Shown: positions 54,002 to 63,172 of the stretch, piece by piece
Layout: every line of letters begins with the position of its first letter
Numbering within the stretch: position 1 is the stretch's first letter
Assembly (NCBI RefSeq): GCF_002914585.1
Contig: NZ_PDDM01000003.1
Span: 186,001-250,000 of the forward strand
DNA: 64,000 nucleotides
From: Pseudanabaena sp. BC1403
GTDB taxonomy: Bacteria > Cyanobacteriota > Cyanobacteriia > Pseudanabaenales > Pseudanabaenaceae
Direction of reading: 5' to 3'
The notes under the pieces: generated by a model
The model's input: only the letters and a program-made list of their open reading frames with translations
The model's database searches: none
Told to the model about the DNA's origin: nothing
Program-made: the position numbers and the translations under genes

Positions 54002-54391
54002 ATGACTTCCAAAGAAATCACCGATCGCATCACTAAACTCTCCGAAGGTTTGCTATTCCCAAGCGAGTCCGAATATCCCCTAGAACCTTTCACTTGGAAA
54101 TCGGCAACCCTCAACCGTAAAACTATCCTGACTCAAGCGGGTAAACCCACGAAAACGCCCATCGAAGCGATCGCCTTAGAAGATTTCTTTGCGCCCGTTG
54201 TCACCGATGAAGATTGGTTTGAAGATGAAGATCGAGAGATCGCGCAAAGGTTTCGCGATCTCCAAGCTGCGATCGCCACATTAGAAAATGTCCAAGTATT
54301 TCGCCTTGGCAAAATCGAGATCGATGTTTATATCGTTGGTGCGATCGGGCGAGATCTAGTGGGCTTAAAAACTAGAGTTATTGAAACCTAA
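54002..54391 (+). CDS. nuiA: Nuclease A inhibitor (NuiA-like)
   Basis: 129 residues matching NuiA of Anabaena in layout: ITKLSEGLLFPSESEYPLE, an AIALEDFFAPVVTDEDWFEDED acidic segment, and VQVFRLGKIEIDVYIVGAIG. NuiA binds non-specific nuclease NucA tightly and blocks its active site in the cytoplasm. No signal peptide, as expected for an intracellular inhibitor. Convergent with nucA; the stop codons overlap by 4 nt. Confidence 0.9.
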   Translation: MTSKEITDRITKLSEGLLFPSESEYPLEPFTWKSATLNRKTILTQAGKPTKTPIEAIALEDFFAPVVTDEDWFEDEDREIAQRFRDLQAAIATLENVQVFRLGKIEIDVYIVGAIGRDLVGLKTRVIET

Positions 54392-55317
54392 CAGCCTTTC
54401 TTTGACTCAATTTGCTCTTGAATATCGGGCGGCACATTGGAAAAGAAGTCGTAGCCTGTTAATTTTTCAACATCATCAACCGATACGCAAAAATCTTGCC
54501 ACTTATTGTTGCGTCCTTGCTTGTTCGGCATAAGCACAGCGATCGTTCTCGTACTAGCGGTTACACCTGCCAAACCTTTGGTGGGATCGTCGAGAACCAA
54601 GATCACTTTCCACATGGTTTCAGGCACAGAGACTTTGCCCTTCAACTGAGAAACAACACCATTGCTGCCTTCTCCACCAGTGCCAAAGCCACCAGCGATG
54701 ATATAAAGCTCTTTGCCTTGATTAGCTAACTTACGACTGTAGCTTTCTAACTTTTCCCATCCGCCTTGGTTGTTATCGGGTGCTTGAGGCACGATGTTCG
54801 TCATCAAAAAAGTCGAGGAGTTAACCTCCACCGATTGACCGCGATCTTCAGAATTAACGAGATGACCGCGATCGAACCCTGATCCGCCATAGTTAGTAGT
54901 TACTACCCGATACCATCCCTTAGGTAAAGCTGGATCAGGACGAAAATTGTTTTGACGCTTTGCCTCACCCATCCATGATTTATTTAATTGCCATGAAGCC
55001 CAGTTTGCTATGTTGCGACTTTTGCTATAGCTCAGCACATACTCAGGCTTGAGCATCAAATAGTTATCGGCATTAGCAACGTCAGGCTTTGCTTTGCTAG
55101 GGTTTCCCGCTTTTAAATTTGGATTGCCATAGTCATTGTCAAGCGTATGTGCGGGGTTTGCCTGAATAGGGACTGTGGTTGGTGTTACTTTATTGGTGAC
55201 ATTGTTGTCAAGCGTTTGCTCTGATTGTGCGTGAGCTCGGTCTATGGCTAGTGTAGTAGTTTGGCTAAAACCGATAACCAGTAAAGCCGTCAGCAATAAG
55301 GCTAGTGGCGATCGCAT
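54388..55317 (-). CDS. nucA: Non-specific DNA/RNA endonuclease (NucA-like), secreted
   Basis: 309 residues. Signal peptide about 1-26, then a Pro/Thr/Asn-rich linker to ~90, then a beta-beta-alpha-metal nuclease of the NucA/EndA family with FDRGHLVNSEDRG (Asp149-Arg150-Gly151-His152; His152 the general base). Degrades DNA and RNA outside the cytoplasm, possibly for nutrient recovery or defence against incoming DNA. Cognate inhibitor gene nuiA is tail to tail, overlapping by 4 nt. The long linker is unusual compared with the shorter Anabaena enzyme. Confidence 0.92.
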   Translation of the reverse strand: MRSPLALLLTALLVIGFSQTTTLAIDRAHAQSEQTLDNNVTNKVTPTTVPIQANPAHTLDNDYGNPNLKAGNPSKAKPDVANADNYLMLKPEYVLSYSKSRNIANWASWQLNKSWMGEAKRQNNFRPDPALPKGWYRVVTTNYGGSGFDRGHLVNSEDRGQSVEVNSSTFLMTNIVPQAPDNNQGGWEKLESYSRKLANQGKELYIIAGGFGTGGEGSNGVVSQLKGKVSVPETMWKVILVLDDPTKGLAGVTASTRTIAVLMPNKQGRNNKWQDFCVSVDDVEKLTGYDFFSNVPPDIQEQIESKKGC

Positions 55318-55404
55318 ATTGTTCTTAGGAGGAATTTGCCAATAGCATAGCGCTTGAAATACTAATTCTCAAAATGGCGTTGCCATAGTGGTCTAAAAAG
55401 CCAA

Positions 55405-55439
55405 AAAAAAGTTGCGGCACTTTGTGGCGCAACTTTTTT
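55405..55439. terminator. Hairpin after the unknown gene at 55442, one mismatch
   Basis: Arms 55405-55420 and 55424-55439 around TTT; one G-G mismatch in the GCGGCAC/GTGGCGC core. Starts with A-run, ends with T-run; on the minus strand it directly follows the stop of 55442-56266. Confidence 0.7.
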
Positions 55440-55441
55440 CT

Positions 55442-56266
55442 CTAAAGTCTGGGTGGGGCTGGCTCGGTAATTTCTGATGGTCTGTTTTGATTCATGTTGT
55501 GTAGCGTTACAGGATCTGGCGCACGCAGCCCTATTAATCGATATTTTTTAGTGTAAGTAGGAGCAATCTCTGGGGCTTCTACCCACTCATTAGTAGCCAC
55601 AAAATCTTGAGAGGAACTACCACTTAAACCAGTTCCAACGGCATTACTGCGATTTTCACTGGCTCTCGATTTGGAAGCTTCGTCTCTGGACGGGGCTGAA
55701 GCTGATGGAGGAAACTCTTGAGTTCTAGGTAATGGCTCTAACGCGATCGCAGCTCGGCGTTTAATTGGCTTAAATGTGACTTCAATTAAACCTAAATCAG
55801 GGTTGTTAATGCCGCCATCTCGATCTAGTCCTGGATTCCCTTCTTCTAAAACAATAAACTGCTTCGCGATCGCACGAGGACGTTCCAAGATGACAGAGCG
55901 ATCGCAGATTAACCCATCAATAATGGAAACACCATCAATTTTTACGCTAACTGCACTGGTGTAGTTAGGTGAGTTAATTTCAATCTTGTAGGTTTCTCGA
56001 ATACCTACATTGATATATCCCCTAGGGTCGGCTCTGCGGATATTCCCATTCTGGTTGATGGCGATCGATACAGCCGAGTTTTGAGGGATATAAGGTCTTG
56101 ATGGTACTGAGGATATGGTCTCTGTAGAGTTATTCCTGAGCTTCTCTTCGCTTAAACGATTGGCAGTAGCTGATGACGCAGTTGAACGAGCAAAACTAGC
56201 AATAACAATGCCGCCAACCAATACAGAACAAATTGCCAAAATTCGCAGGTTTGATGGGTTAAGCAT
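55442..56266 (-). CDS. Membrane-anchored protein of unknown function
   Basis: 274 residues. One N-terminal transmembrane segment (about 8-26) followed by a Ser/Asn/Pro-rich stretch, then a beta-rich region (IGRADPRGYINVGIRETYKIEI-like start near 80, GVSIIDGLICDRSVILERP), and a C-terminal disordered tail. Probably periplasmic facing. I do not recognise a family. Downstream hairpin with a poly-T end; upstream promoter not seen. Confidence 0.6.
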   Translation of the reverse strand: MLNPSNLRILAICSVLVGGIVIASFARSTASSATANRLSEEKLRNNSTETISSVPSRPYIPQNSAVSIAINQNGNIRRADPRGYINVGIRETYKIEINSPNYTSAVSVKIDGVSIIDGLICDRSVILERPRAIAKQFIVLEEGNPGLDRDGGINNPDLGLIEVTFKPIKRRAAIALEPLPRTQEFPPSASAPSRDEASKSRASENRSNAVGTGLSGSSSQDFVATNEWVEAPEIAPTYTKKYRLIGLRAPDPVTLHNMNQNRPSEITEPAPPRL

Positions 56267-56485
56267 GTGAGAAGCCTCAAATTTCTATTACCTTCAATTT
56301 ACTCTAAGTAACGTTTCAATTTTTGCTGGTTACAAATTTAGTAACGAAATTGTTTTGCGATCACAAAGCCCAAAGAGGATATGGAGCTTTTCTCTGCATC
56401 CCCTTTGGGCTTTGATCTGTTCCAACTTAATCATTGCTATATAGCTGCAATTCTTACTTTAAAGATAAAAATTTATTCCTGATTG

Positions 56486-59131
56486 CTACAGCCCATTGCC
56501 GATCGCAAAAAATGCTGACCAATAATTAGGATGATTGTATTTTGGAGATTTAATCAGAGCAACTTGCGCTCTATGTAAAGCCTCAGTGGGTGAGATATCG
56601 CCTTTTTTGAGTTCGCTATAAAATGCTTCCATTAACGCTTGAGTACCTTCATCATTGACTGACCAAAGCGAGGCGATCGCATTTTTTGCTCCTGCTTTTT
56701 GGACTTGATAACCAAAACCTAAAACCTCTACACCATCACCGAGTTTGCCTATTCCTGTCTGACAGGCACTAAGAATGATCAGGTCTATATTTGGGATTTG
56801 CCAATCGCTAATTTCGTTTAATCGAATTTTGTCACCATTACCAAAAATGATGAAAGAGTTGTCTGGTACACCAACATTAAATTTCGCATGGGTGGCAAGA
56901 TGGAGAATATTATGATTTTTGAATTTGGCTTCGATCGCTTGGCGGCTAAATTGATCTTCGATGAGGGTGACTGAGTTTTGAAATGAATTTGCGATCGCTT
57001 GAACTTCTATAAGTGTGGCAGGTAATCCAATTTGTCCAAACTTTTTCTCGTTAGCCTTGCCGCCAAATGCTCCTGCGAGGATGTTGGGTTGAGTTTTTAG
57101 ATTTGGGGCAAAGTCGAAGAGGCTGTAGGCGATCAGGTTACTAATGCGGTATTTCTCTGCTAGCCATTGTTTGCCGTCATAGATTGCTGCAAGGGGAATA
57201 TAGCGCAAGATGCCATCGGGTGCGTAGAGGATTGTGGTGACTTTGGCTTGGGTGAGTTCGGCTTCGATGGGTTTAATCAGTAATTTGTATAGTTTTGCCG
57301 CAGGTTCTTTGACATCTTCAGAGCCAGAATCAAGGAGACCCGCTCTAAAATCAATCACTAGGGTTTCTAGTTCTTTTTGCGAGATTCTGACGGTGCGGCT
57401 GATGGGGATGGTGTTGGGTGAGAAGAGGATGATTTCTATGCGATCGCCTAAAATCAAGGGATAAAGTAAAGCTGTTCCTTGAGGAATTTTTTGGAGATAT
57501 TCGGGTACTTTGTTGATTTCTGATTTGGGAAGTTGTTGAATCTGTTTAGCAAGTTGACTATTGATTTCTTTGCTATTGTCTAAGCTAACCGCTAACAATT
57601 TATCGCTAATCGCTTTCTCTGGTTCTAAAAGTCGGACACCTTGAGCCGATCTGTCACTACCTTTGATATTTTTGAAATATTCTTCAAGTTCTTGGACTTT
57701 GAGAAGATCGAGGATTTGCAGAGCTTCCATGATGCGACCTTGCTTGAGAAGGAGATCCGCAAGGTTTCGATAGCTACTTGCAATGGTATTGGTAAAAGAT
57801 TGCTGTTCTTCTTCTCTAAGACCTTTGAGACTTTGGCGAATAGACTCAAATACATTAACAGATTGCTTATAAAAGAGAATCGAGATTTCAGTCTGACCAA
57901 GCTGATTAAAATCAACACCCAAATTATTGAGTGATGTTGCCTCACCTTGGCGATCGCCAATTTGTTTTTTGATTGCCAAGGACTGCTGATGTAAATCAAT
58001 TGCTCTTTGATACTGTCTAAGATTTTTGTAGACAACACCCAAATTATTAATTGACTTAGCCTCGCCTTGGCGATCACCGATTTTCTCCTGCATTTCTAAA
58101 GCTTGTCCATAGAAGTCAATTGCCTTTTGATATTGTCCAAGCCTTTCATATGCTGCACCCAAATTATTGAGTGATCTTGCTTCAATACTGCTCTCACCGA
58201 TTTGCTTGGCGATCGCTACGGACTGCCGATAAAAATCAAGCGCCTTTTGGTACTGTCCCAGATAGTCATATACAAGTCCCAGATTATTGAGTGACGTTGC
58301 TTCACCATCGCGATCACCAATTTGCTTTTTGATCGCTAAGGATTGCTGATAGAAGTCTATTGCTTTCTGGTATTGCCCAAGATTTTTGTATATAGCTCCC
58401 AAATTATTGAGTGATCTTGCCTCTCCATTGCGATCGCCGATTTGCTTTTTAATTGCTAAGGATTGTTGATAGAAAACAATGGCTTTTTGGTACTGTCCAA
58501 GATTGTCGGACGCAAGTCCTAAATTATTGAGTGATATTGATTCCCCTTCGAGATCGTCGATTTTCTTTTGAGTTGCTAAGGCTTGCTGATAGAATTCAAT
58601 TGCTTTCTGGTACTGCCCAATATTGTTATAAGCTAATCCCAAATTATTGAGTGACGTTGCTTCTCCATAGCGATGACCAATTTGCTTTTGGATTGCTAAG
58701 GCTTGCTGATAGAGTTCTATCGCTTTCTGGTACTGTCCAAGACTATCGTATGCGCCACCTAAATTACTGAGTGCCATTGCCTCCCCTTTGCGATCGCTGA
58801 TTTGGGTTGTGATCGCTAGAGATTGTTGATAGAAATCAATTGCTTTCTGATATTGTCCAAAGTTTTCGTAGGCAGTACCTAAATTATTGAGTATAGTTGC
58901 TTCGCCTTTACGATCTTTGATAGTGCGATAGATTTCTAAAGCTAGCTGCCATGTTTGAATAGCGTCTCTATACAGACTGGCTTGATATAACTGATTTCCT
59001 TGCCTTAATAGTCGAGTTGCTTCTGCTTGGGAGTTTTGCGATGTTTGAGCTTGGATACTTTCAATGATTATGATGGACATCGGTAAACAAGACAAACAAG
59101 CCAACATTACAATACCGATCGCCTTATTCAT
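56486..59131 (-). CDS. Secreted TPR-CHAT protein (caspase-like), 10 repeats
   Basis: 881 residues from ATG 59131 (signal peptide MNKAIGIVMLACLSC to IQAQT); in-frame starts further upstream exist but lack sense. Ten 40-residue TPR units (about 35-430), each GDRxGEA.SLNNLG..Y..LGQYQKAI.FYQQSL, then a helical linker and a C-terminal CHAT domain with catalytic His748 (HLATHAKFN) and Cys790 (LSACQTGIGKLGDGVE). CHAT proteases are relatives of caspases and separase. Secretion of such proteases is a cyanobacterial pattern; target unknown. Paralogue of 59606-62851. Confidence 0.88.
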   Translation of the reverse strand: MNKAIGIVMLACLSCLPMSIIIIESIQAQTSQNSQAEATRLLRQGNQLYQASLYRDAIQTWQLALEIYRTIKDRKGEATILNNLGTAYENFGQYQKAIDFYQQSLAITTQISDRKGEAMALSNLGGAYDSLGQYQKAIELYQQALAIQKQIGHRYGEATSLNNLGLAYNNIGQYQKAIEFYQQALATQKKIDDLEGESISLNNLGLASDNLGQYQKAIVFYQQSLAIKKQIGDRNGEARSLNNLGAIYKNLGQYQKAIDFYQQSLAIKKQIGDRDGEATSLNNLGLVYDYLGQYQKALDFYRQSVAIAKQIGESSIEARSLNNLGAAYERLGQYQKAIDFYGQALEMQEKIGDRQGEAKSINNLGVVYKNLRQYQRAIDLHQQSLAIKKQIGDRQGEATSLNNLGVDFNQLGQTEISILFYKQSVNVFESIRQSLKGLREEEQQSFTNTIASSYRNLADLLLKQGRIMEALQILDLLKVQELEEYFKNIKGSDRSAQGVRLLEPEKAISDKLLAVSLDNSKEINSQLAKQIQQLPKSEINKVPEYLQKIPQGTALLYPLILGDRIEIILFSPNTIPISRTVRISQKELETLVIDFRAGLLDSGSEDVKEPAAKLYKLLIKPIEAELTQAKVTTILYAPDGILRYIPLAAIYDGKQWLAEKYRISNLIAYSLFDFAPNLKTQPNILAGAFGGKANEKKFGQIGLPATLIEVQAIANSFQNSVTLIEDQFSRQAIEAKFKNHNILHLATHAKFNVGVPDNSFIIFGNGDKIRLNEISDWQIPNIDLIILSACQTGIGKLGDGVEVLGFGYQVQKAGAKNAIASLWSVNDEGTQALMEAFYSELKKGDISPTEALHRAQVALIKSPKYNHPNYWSAFFAIGNGL

Positions 59132-59251
59132 CGTCCACATCCTCACATTTACATCAAAACCACAGTGGCACACCAGCCAGCATAAAGTGATATTCCCCAA
59201 AACAGGCAATCGTTACAAAAAACATAACCAAAATCCACCAATTCTCCGTAG

Positions 59252-59316
59252 GGGCGAAGCATTACCGCCACCATTTATGCATATCACCCCAATTATCAAA
59301 CGGTAATGCTTCGCCC
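59252..59316. repeat. Inverted repeat GGGCGAAGCATTACCG, first CHAT spacer
   Basis: Arms 59252-59267 and 59301-59316 pair perfectly over 16 bp. A third degenerate copy of the left arm is near 59474. Part of the GTAGGGG-headed group: the left arm is preceded by GTAG. Confidence 0.6.
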
Positions 59317-59358
59317 AAACCTCACAACGCAGCCACAATTTATCGGCGGGAGCGAAGA

Positions 59359-59426
59359 GGGTTAAGCATTTGCGTATTGAGATTTTTTGTGAGGAGTTTG
59401 AATATTGTGGCGCAAATGCTTAACCC
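59359..59426. repeat. Inverted repeat GGGTTAAGCATTTGCG, also upstream of the second CHAT gene
   Basis: Arms 59359-59374 and 59411-59426. The same 16-bp inverted repeat with the same spacer is at 63073-63140. In both places it follows AACCTCACAACGCAG and AGCGAAGA, so the whole upstream region of the two genes is duplicated. Confidence 0.7.
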
Positions 59427-59566
59427 CTACAGATCGGTGATAGAGACAAATTACAACAACTCATCAATCCCCTGTGGGGCGCAGCATTACCGCCACCATT
59501 TACGCATATCGCTGCGATTAGCGATCGGTAATACTTTTTCAAGAAAAAAAGGAAAGGTAAAAAAAA

Positions 59567-59605
59567 TTTTCCTTTTTCCTTTTTCCTTTTTCCTTTTTCC
59601 TTTTT
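59567..59605. repeat. TTTTTCC heptamer tract abutting the CHAT gene stop
   Basis: Five tandem TTTTTCC units end next to the stop codon of 59606-62851. A similar tract at 63148-63172 abuts the stop of the next gene. Confidence 0.7.
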
Positions 59606-62600
59606 TTACAGTCCATTGCCGATCGCAAAGAAAGCTGACCAGTAATTAGGATGGTTGAAATTAGATGATTTAATTAGCGAAACTTGCGCTCTGTGTAAAG
59701 CTTCAGTAACATCAACATCACCTTTCTGTAACTCTTGATAAAAAGCAGCCATAAGAGCCTGTGTCCCAGCATCATCGACCTTCCAAAGCGAGGCGATCGC
59801 ATTTTTTGCACCTGCCTTCTGGACTTGATAGCCAAAGCCTAAGATTTCCACACCATCGCCGAGTTTCCCAACTCCCGTTTGGCACGCACTCAACACAATC
59901 AAATCCAGATTCGGGATTTTCCAATCCGCGATTTCACCCAGACGGATTTTGTCACCATTGCCGAAGATGATGAAGGAGTTATCAGGTGTACCAGTATTAA
60001 ACTCAGCATGGGTAGCAAGGTGCAGCACATTATGATTTTTGAATTTAGACTCGATCGCTTGGCGACTGAAATTGTTTTCGGTGAGGGTAACTGAATTGGT
60101 AAATGAATTAGCGATCGCTTGAACTTCTGTGAGAGTGGCAGGTAATGCATTCTGTCCAAATCTCCGCTCTCCCGCCTTACCACCAAATGCTCCTGCGAGT
60201 ATATTTGGTTGAGTTTTTGGCTTTGCTGAAAAGTCGGAGAGACTGTAGGCGATCAGATTACTAATACGGTATTTCTCAACTAGCCATTGGTTGCCGTCAT
60301 AGAGAGCAGCAAGGGGAACATAGCGTAGTATGCCATCGGGAGCATAAAGAATGGTTTTAGCTTTGGCAGTAACCAGCTCACTTTCGATCGGTTTAATCAG
60401 CACATCATAGAGAGCTTGAGAAGCATCTTTGACATCGTCAGAACCAGCATCAAGCAGACCTGCTCTATATTCACTGATCAATGATTCGAGCTTGGCTTTG
60501 GAGATTTTGACGGTGCGACTGATGGGGAGGCTGTTGGGTGAGAAGAAAATTATTTGTAGTTGATCACCTAAAATCAATGGATAGAGTAATACGGTTCCCT
60601 GTGGAATTTGTTTGAGATAGTCAGGAACTTTGTTGATTTCTGATTTGGGAAGTTGCTGAATCTGATTAGCAAGTTGGCTATTGATTTCCTTGCTATTGTC
60701 AAAGCTAAACGCTAACAGTTTATTGCTAATCGCTTTCTCTGGTTCTAAAATCCTCACGCCCTGTGCCGATCTGTCGCTACCTTTAATGTTTTTGAGATAG
60801 TCTTCGAGTTCTTGAACTTTCAGGAGATCGAGGACTTGAAGAGCTTCCATAATGCGACCTTGGTTTAAGAGTAAACCAGCCAACCTTTTGTAGCTGCTAG
60901 AGACAGTTTCCAAATAAGAAGTTTGTTCGTCTTTATTGAGCTTACGAATATCTTTGCGAATCGATTCAGTAACATTTATAGATTGTTTGTAAAATAGAAT
61001 GGCAAGTTCAGTTTGACTAAGATTGGTAAAGATAACGCCGAGATTATTGAGAGACTTTCCTTCATCCTCGCGATTTTTGATTTTCTGCGCGATCGCTAAG
61101 CTTTGGAGATAGTACTCAATCGTTTTGTCATATTTGCCGAGCGCATAATATGCGATACCTAAATTACCTAGCGACTGTCCCTCACCCCTTCTATCTTTGA
61201 TTTCCTGCTTGATTGCTAAGCTTTGGAGTTGGTACTCAATCGCCTTGTCATATTTACCAAGCGAAAAATAAGCAATGCCTAGATTACCTAGAGCCTGCCC
61301 CTCGCCCTGTTGATCTTTGATTTCCTGTGCGATCGCTAAACCTTGGAGATGATATTCAATCGCCTTGTCATATTTGCCAAGAGAATAGTAAGCAATACCC
61401 AGATTACCTAGCTCCTGCCCCTCACCACTACGATCCTTGATTTCCCGCGCGATCGCTAAACCTTGGAGATGATACTCAATCGCTTTGTCATATTTGCCGA
61501 GAGAAGAGTAATTGAGCCCTAGATTCCCTAGTGTCTGCCCCTCACCTCTTCGATCTTTGATTTCCCTTGCGATCGCTAATTTTTGCAGTTGGTAATCAAT
61601 TGCTTTGTCATATTTACCCAGAGTATAGAAAGCATTTCCCAGATTTCCCAGCGAATTTCCTTCGCCCAGCCGATCTTTGATTTCCAGCGCGATCGCTAAG
61701 CTTTGGAGCTGGTACTCAATCGCTTGGTCATATTTACCGAGGGCATCATAAGCGTTTCCCAAATTGCCCAGCACCGAGCCTTCACCTCGACGATCTTTGA
61801 TTTCCCTAACGATCATTAAGCTTTGGAGATGGTACTCAATCGCTTTGTCATACTTACCGAGGGCAGAGTAAGCAATACCTAGATTTCCCAGTGCTTGTCC
61901 TTCGCCCATCCGATCTTTGATTTCTCGAATGATTGCTAATCTTTGCAGTTGAGACTCGATCGCTTTGTCATATTTACCGAGGGCATAATAAGCAATACCT
62001 AGATTTCCCAGTGCCTGCCCCTCCCCCAGCCGATCTTTGATTTCCCGCGTGATTGTTAATCTTTGCTGTTGGTACTCAATTGCTTTGTCATATTTAGCGA
62101 GCGCATCGTAAGCTAACCCCAGATTGCCTAGAGCCTGTCCCTCACCCCAACGATCTTTGATTTCCCTCACAATCACTAGTCTTTGGAGTTGGTACTCAAT
62201 TGCTTTGTCATATTTGCCGAGTGCATAGTAGGCGAGACCCAGATTTCCCAATGAATTCGACTCACCCCGTCGATTGGCAATTTCCTTTGCGATCGCTAAG
62301 CTTTGCAGTTGGTACTCAATTGCTTTGTCATACTTGCCGAGAACATCATAAGCGATACCCAGACTTCCTAGCGATAGTCCTTCACTCCGCCGATCTTTGA
62401 TTTCCCTTGCGATCGCTATGCTTTGCAGTTGGTACTCAATCGCTTTGTTATATTTACCAAGAGAAAAGTAAGCATTTCCCAGATTTCCCAGCGACTGTAC
62501 TTCACCCAGTCGATCTTTGATTTCCCGCGCGATCGCTAATCTTTGTAGCTGGTACTCAATTGATTTGTCATATTTACCGAAAAGCTCATAAGCGACACCC

Positions 62601-62851
62601 AGATTTCCCAGTGCTCTGCTCTCACCCTGTCGATCTTTAATGTCCTGATAGATAGCCAGAGCTTGTTGCCATGACTGGAATGCTGCCTCAAACTTGCTGA
62701 GATTGTATTGCTGACCACCTAAATTCAAAAGCCGATCTGCTTCCGCTTTGCGATCTTGTGTTGTTTGCGCTTGGACGCTCTCACTCATCACTATCTGCAC
62801 TTGACCACAAGCTAAAAAGGTCAACAGCGCAATACCAAAAACCTTATTCAC
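59606..62851 (-). CDS. Secreted TPR-CHAT protein (caspase-like), 15 repeats
   Basis: 1081 residues from GTG 62849-62851, chosen because the following residues align with the signal peptide of the paralogue at 56486 (VNKVFGIALLTFLACG to VQAQT); an upstream GTG at 62965 is possible. Fifteen 40-residue TPR units of form IKDRxGEGQALGNLGIAYYALGKYDKAIEYQLQRLAIARE, followed by the linker and CHAT domain with His948 (HLATHAEFN) and Cys990 (LSACQTGVGKLGDGVE). Five more repeats than the paralogue. HIP1 GCGATCGC recurs in the repeats about every 120 or 240 bp. Proteolytic role is inferred from CHAT homology. Confidence 0.88.
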   Translation of the reverse strand: MNKVFGIALLTFLACGQVQIVMSESVQAQTTQDRKAEADRLLNLGGQQYNLSKFEAAFQSWQQALAIYQDIKDRQGESRALGNLGVAYELFGKYDKSIEYQLQRLAIAREIKDRLGEVQSLGNLGNAYFSLGKYNKAIEYQLQSIAIAREIKDRRSEGLSLGSLGIAYDVLGKYDKAIEYQLQSLAIAKEIANRRGESNSLGNLGLAYYALGKYDKAIEYQLQRLVIVREIKDRWGEGQALGNLGLAYDALAKYDKAIEYQQQRLTITREIKDRLGEGQALGNLGIAYYALGKYDKAIESQLQRLAIIREIKDRMGEGQALGNLGIAYSALGKYDKAIEYHLQSLMIVREIKDRRGEGSVLGNLGNAYDALGKYDQAIEYQLQSLAIALEIKDRLGEGNSLGNLGNAFYTLGKYDKAIDYQLQKLAIAREIKDRRGEGQTLGNLGLNYSSLGKYDKAIEYHLQGLAIAREIKDRSGEGQELGNLGIAYYSLGKYDKAIEYHLQGLAIAQEIKDQQGEGQALGNLGIAYFSLGKYDKAIEYQLQSLAIKQEIKDRRGEGQSLGNLGIAYYALGKYDKTIEYYLQSLAIAQKIKNREDEGKSLNNLGVIFTNLSQTELAILFYKQSINVTESIRKDIRKLNKDEQTSYLETVSSSYKRLAGLLLNQGRIMEALQVLDLLKVQELEDYLKNIKGSDRSAQGVRILEPEKAISNKLLAFSFDNSKEINSQLANQIQQLPKSEINKVPDYLKQIPQGTVLLYPLILGDQLQIIFFSPNSLPISRTVKISKAKLESLISEYRAGLLDAGSDDVKDASQALYDVLIKPIESELVTAKAKTILYAPDGILRYVPLAALYDGNQWLVEKYRISNLIAYSLSDFSAKPKTQPNILAGAFGGKAGERRFGQNALPATLTEVQAIANSFTNSVTLTENNFSRQAIESKFKNHNVLHLATHAEFNTGTPDNSFIIFGNGDKIRLGEIADWKIPNLDLIVLSACQTGVGKLGDGVEILGFGYQVQKAGAKNAIASLWKVDDAGTQALMAAFYQELQKGDVDVTEALHRAQVSLIKSSNFNHPNYWSAFFAIGNGL

Positions 62852-63072
62852 AGCCAAAATCCTCGCATTTACATCGAAACCTGCGATCGCATACCAGACA
62901 GCATAAAGCGATATTCCGAAAAGTAAATAGTCGTTACAAAAAATATAACCAAAATCCCAAATCACCTATTCCCCATAGTTCAGATCCCCGACTTTTTTGT
63001 GGTTAGCACAACTAATAGGTGAATGCGCCCAAACCTCACAACGCAGTCACAATTTGTTGGCGAGAGCGAAGA

Positions 63073-63140
63073 GGGTTAAGCATTTGCGAATTGAGATTTT
63101 TTGTGAGAAGTTTCAAAATTGTGGCGCAAATGCTTAACCC
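63073..63140. repeat. Inverted repeat GGGTTAAGCATTTGCG, second copy
   Basis: Arms 63073-63088 and 63125-63140, same spacer as 59359-59426 apart from a few substitutions; ends CCCCTAC. Upstream of the second CHAT gene. Confidence 0.7.
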
Positions 63141-63147
63141 CTACAAA

Positions 63148-63172
63148 TTTTTTCCTTTTTCCTTTTTCCTTT
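63148..63172. repeat. TTTTTCC heptamer tract abutting the HAS-barrel gene stop
   Basis: Three to four tandem TTTTTCC units directly before the stop codon of the gene at 63173 (minus strand). Same heptamer as 59567-59605. Confidence 0.65.

Noticed and set aside
59132-59209. Upstream extension of the first CHAT gene
   Set aside because: Adds 26 residues before a clear signal peptide at 59131; the matching region in the paralogue is diverged.
56486-62851. Periodic 120-bp pattern considered as a non-coding satellite
   Set aside because: Period is exactly 40 codons and encodes TPR units in one open frame.
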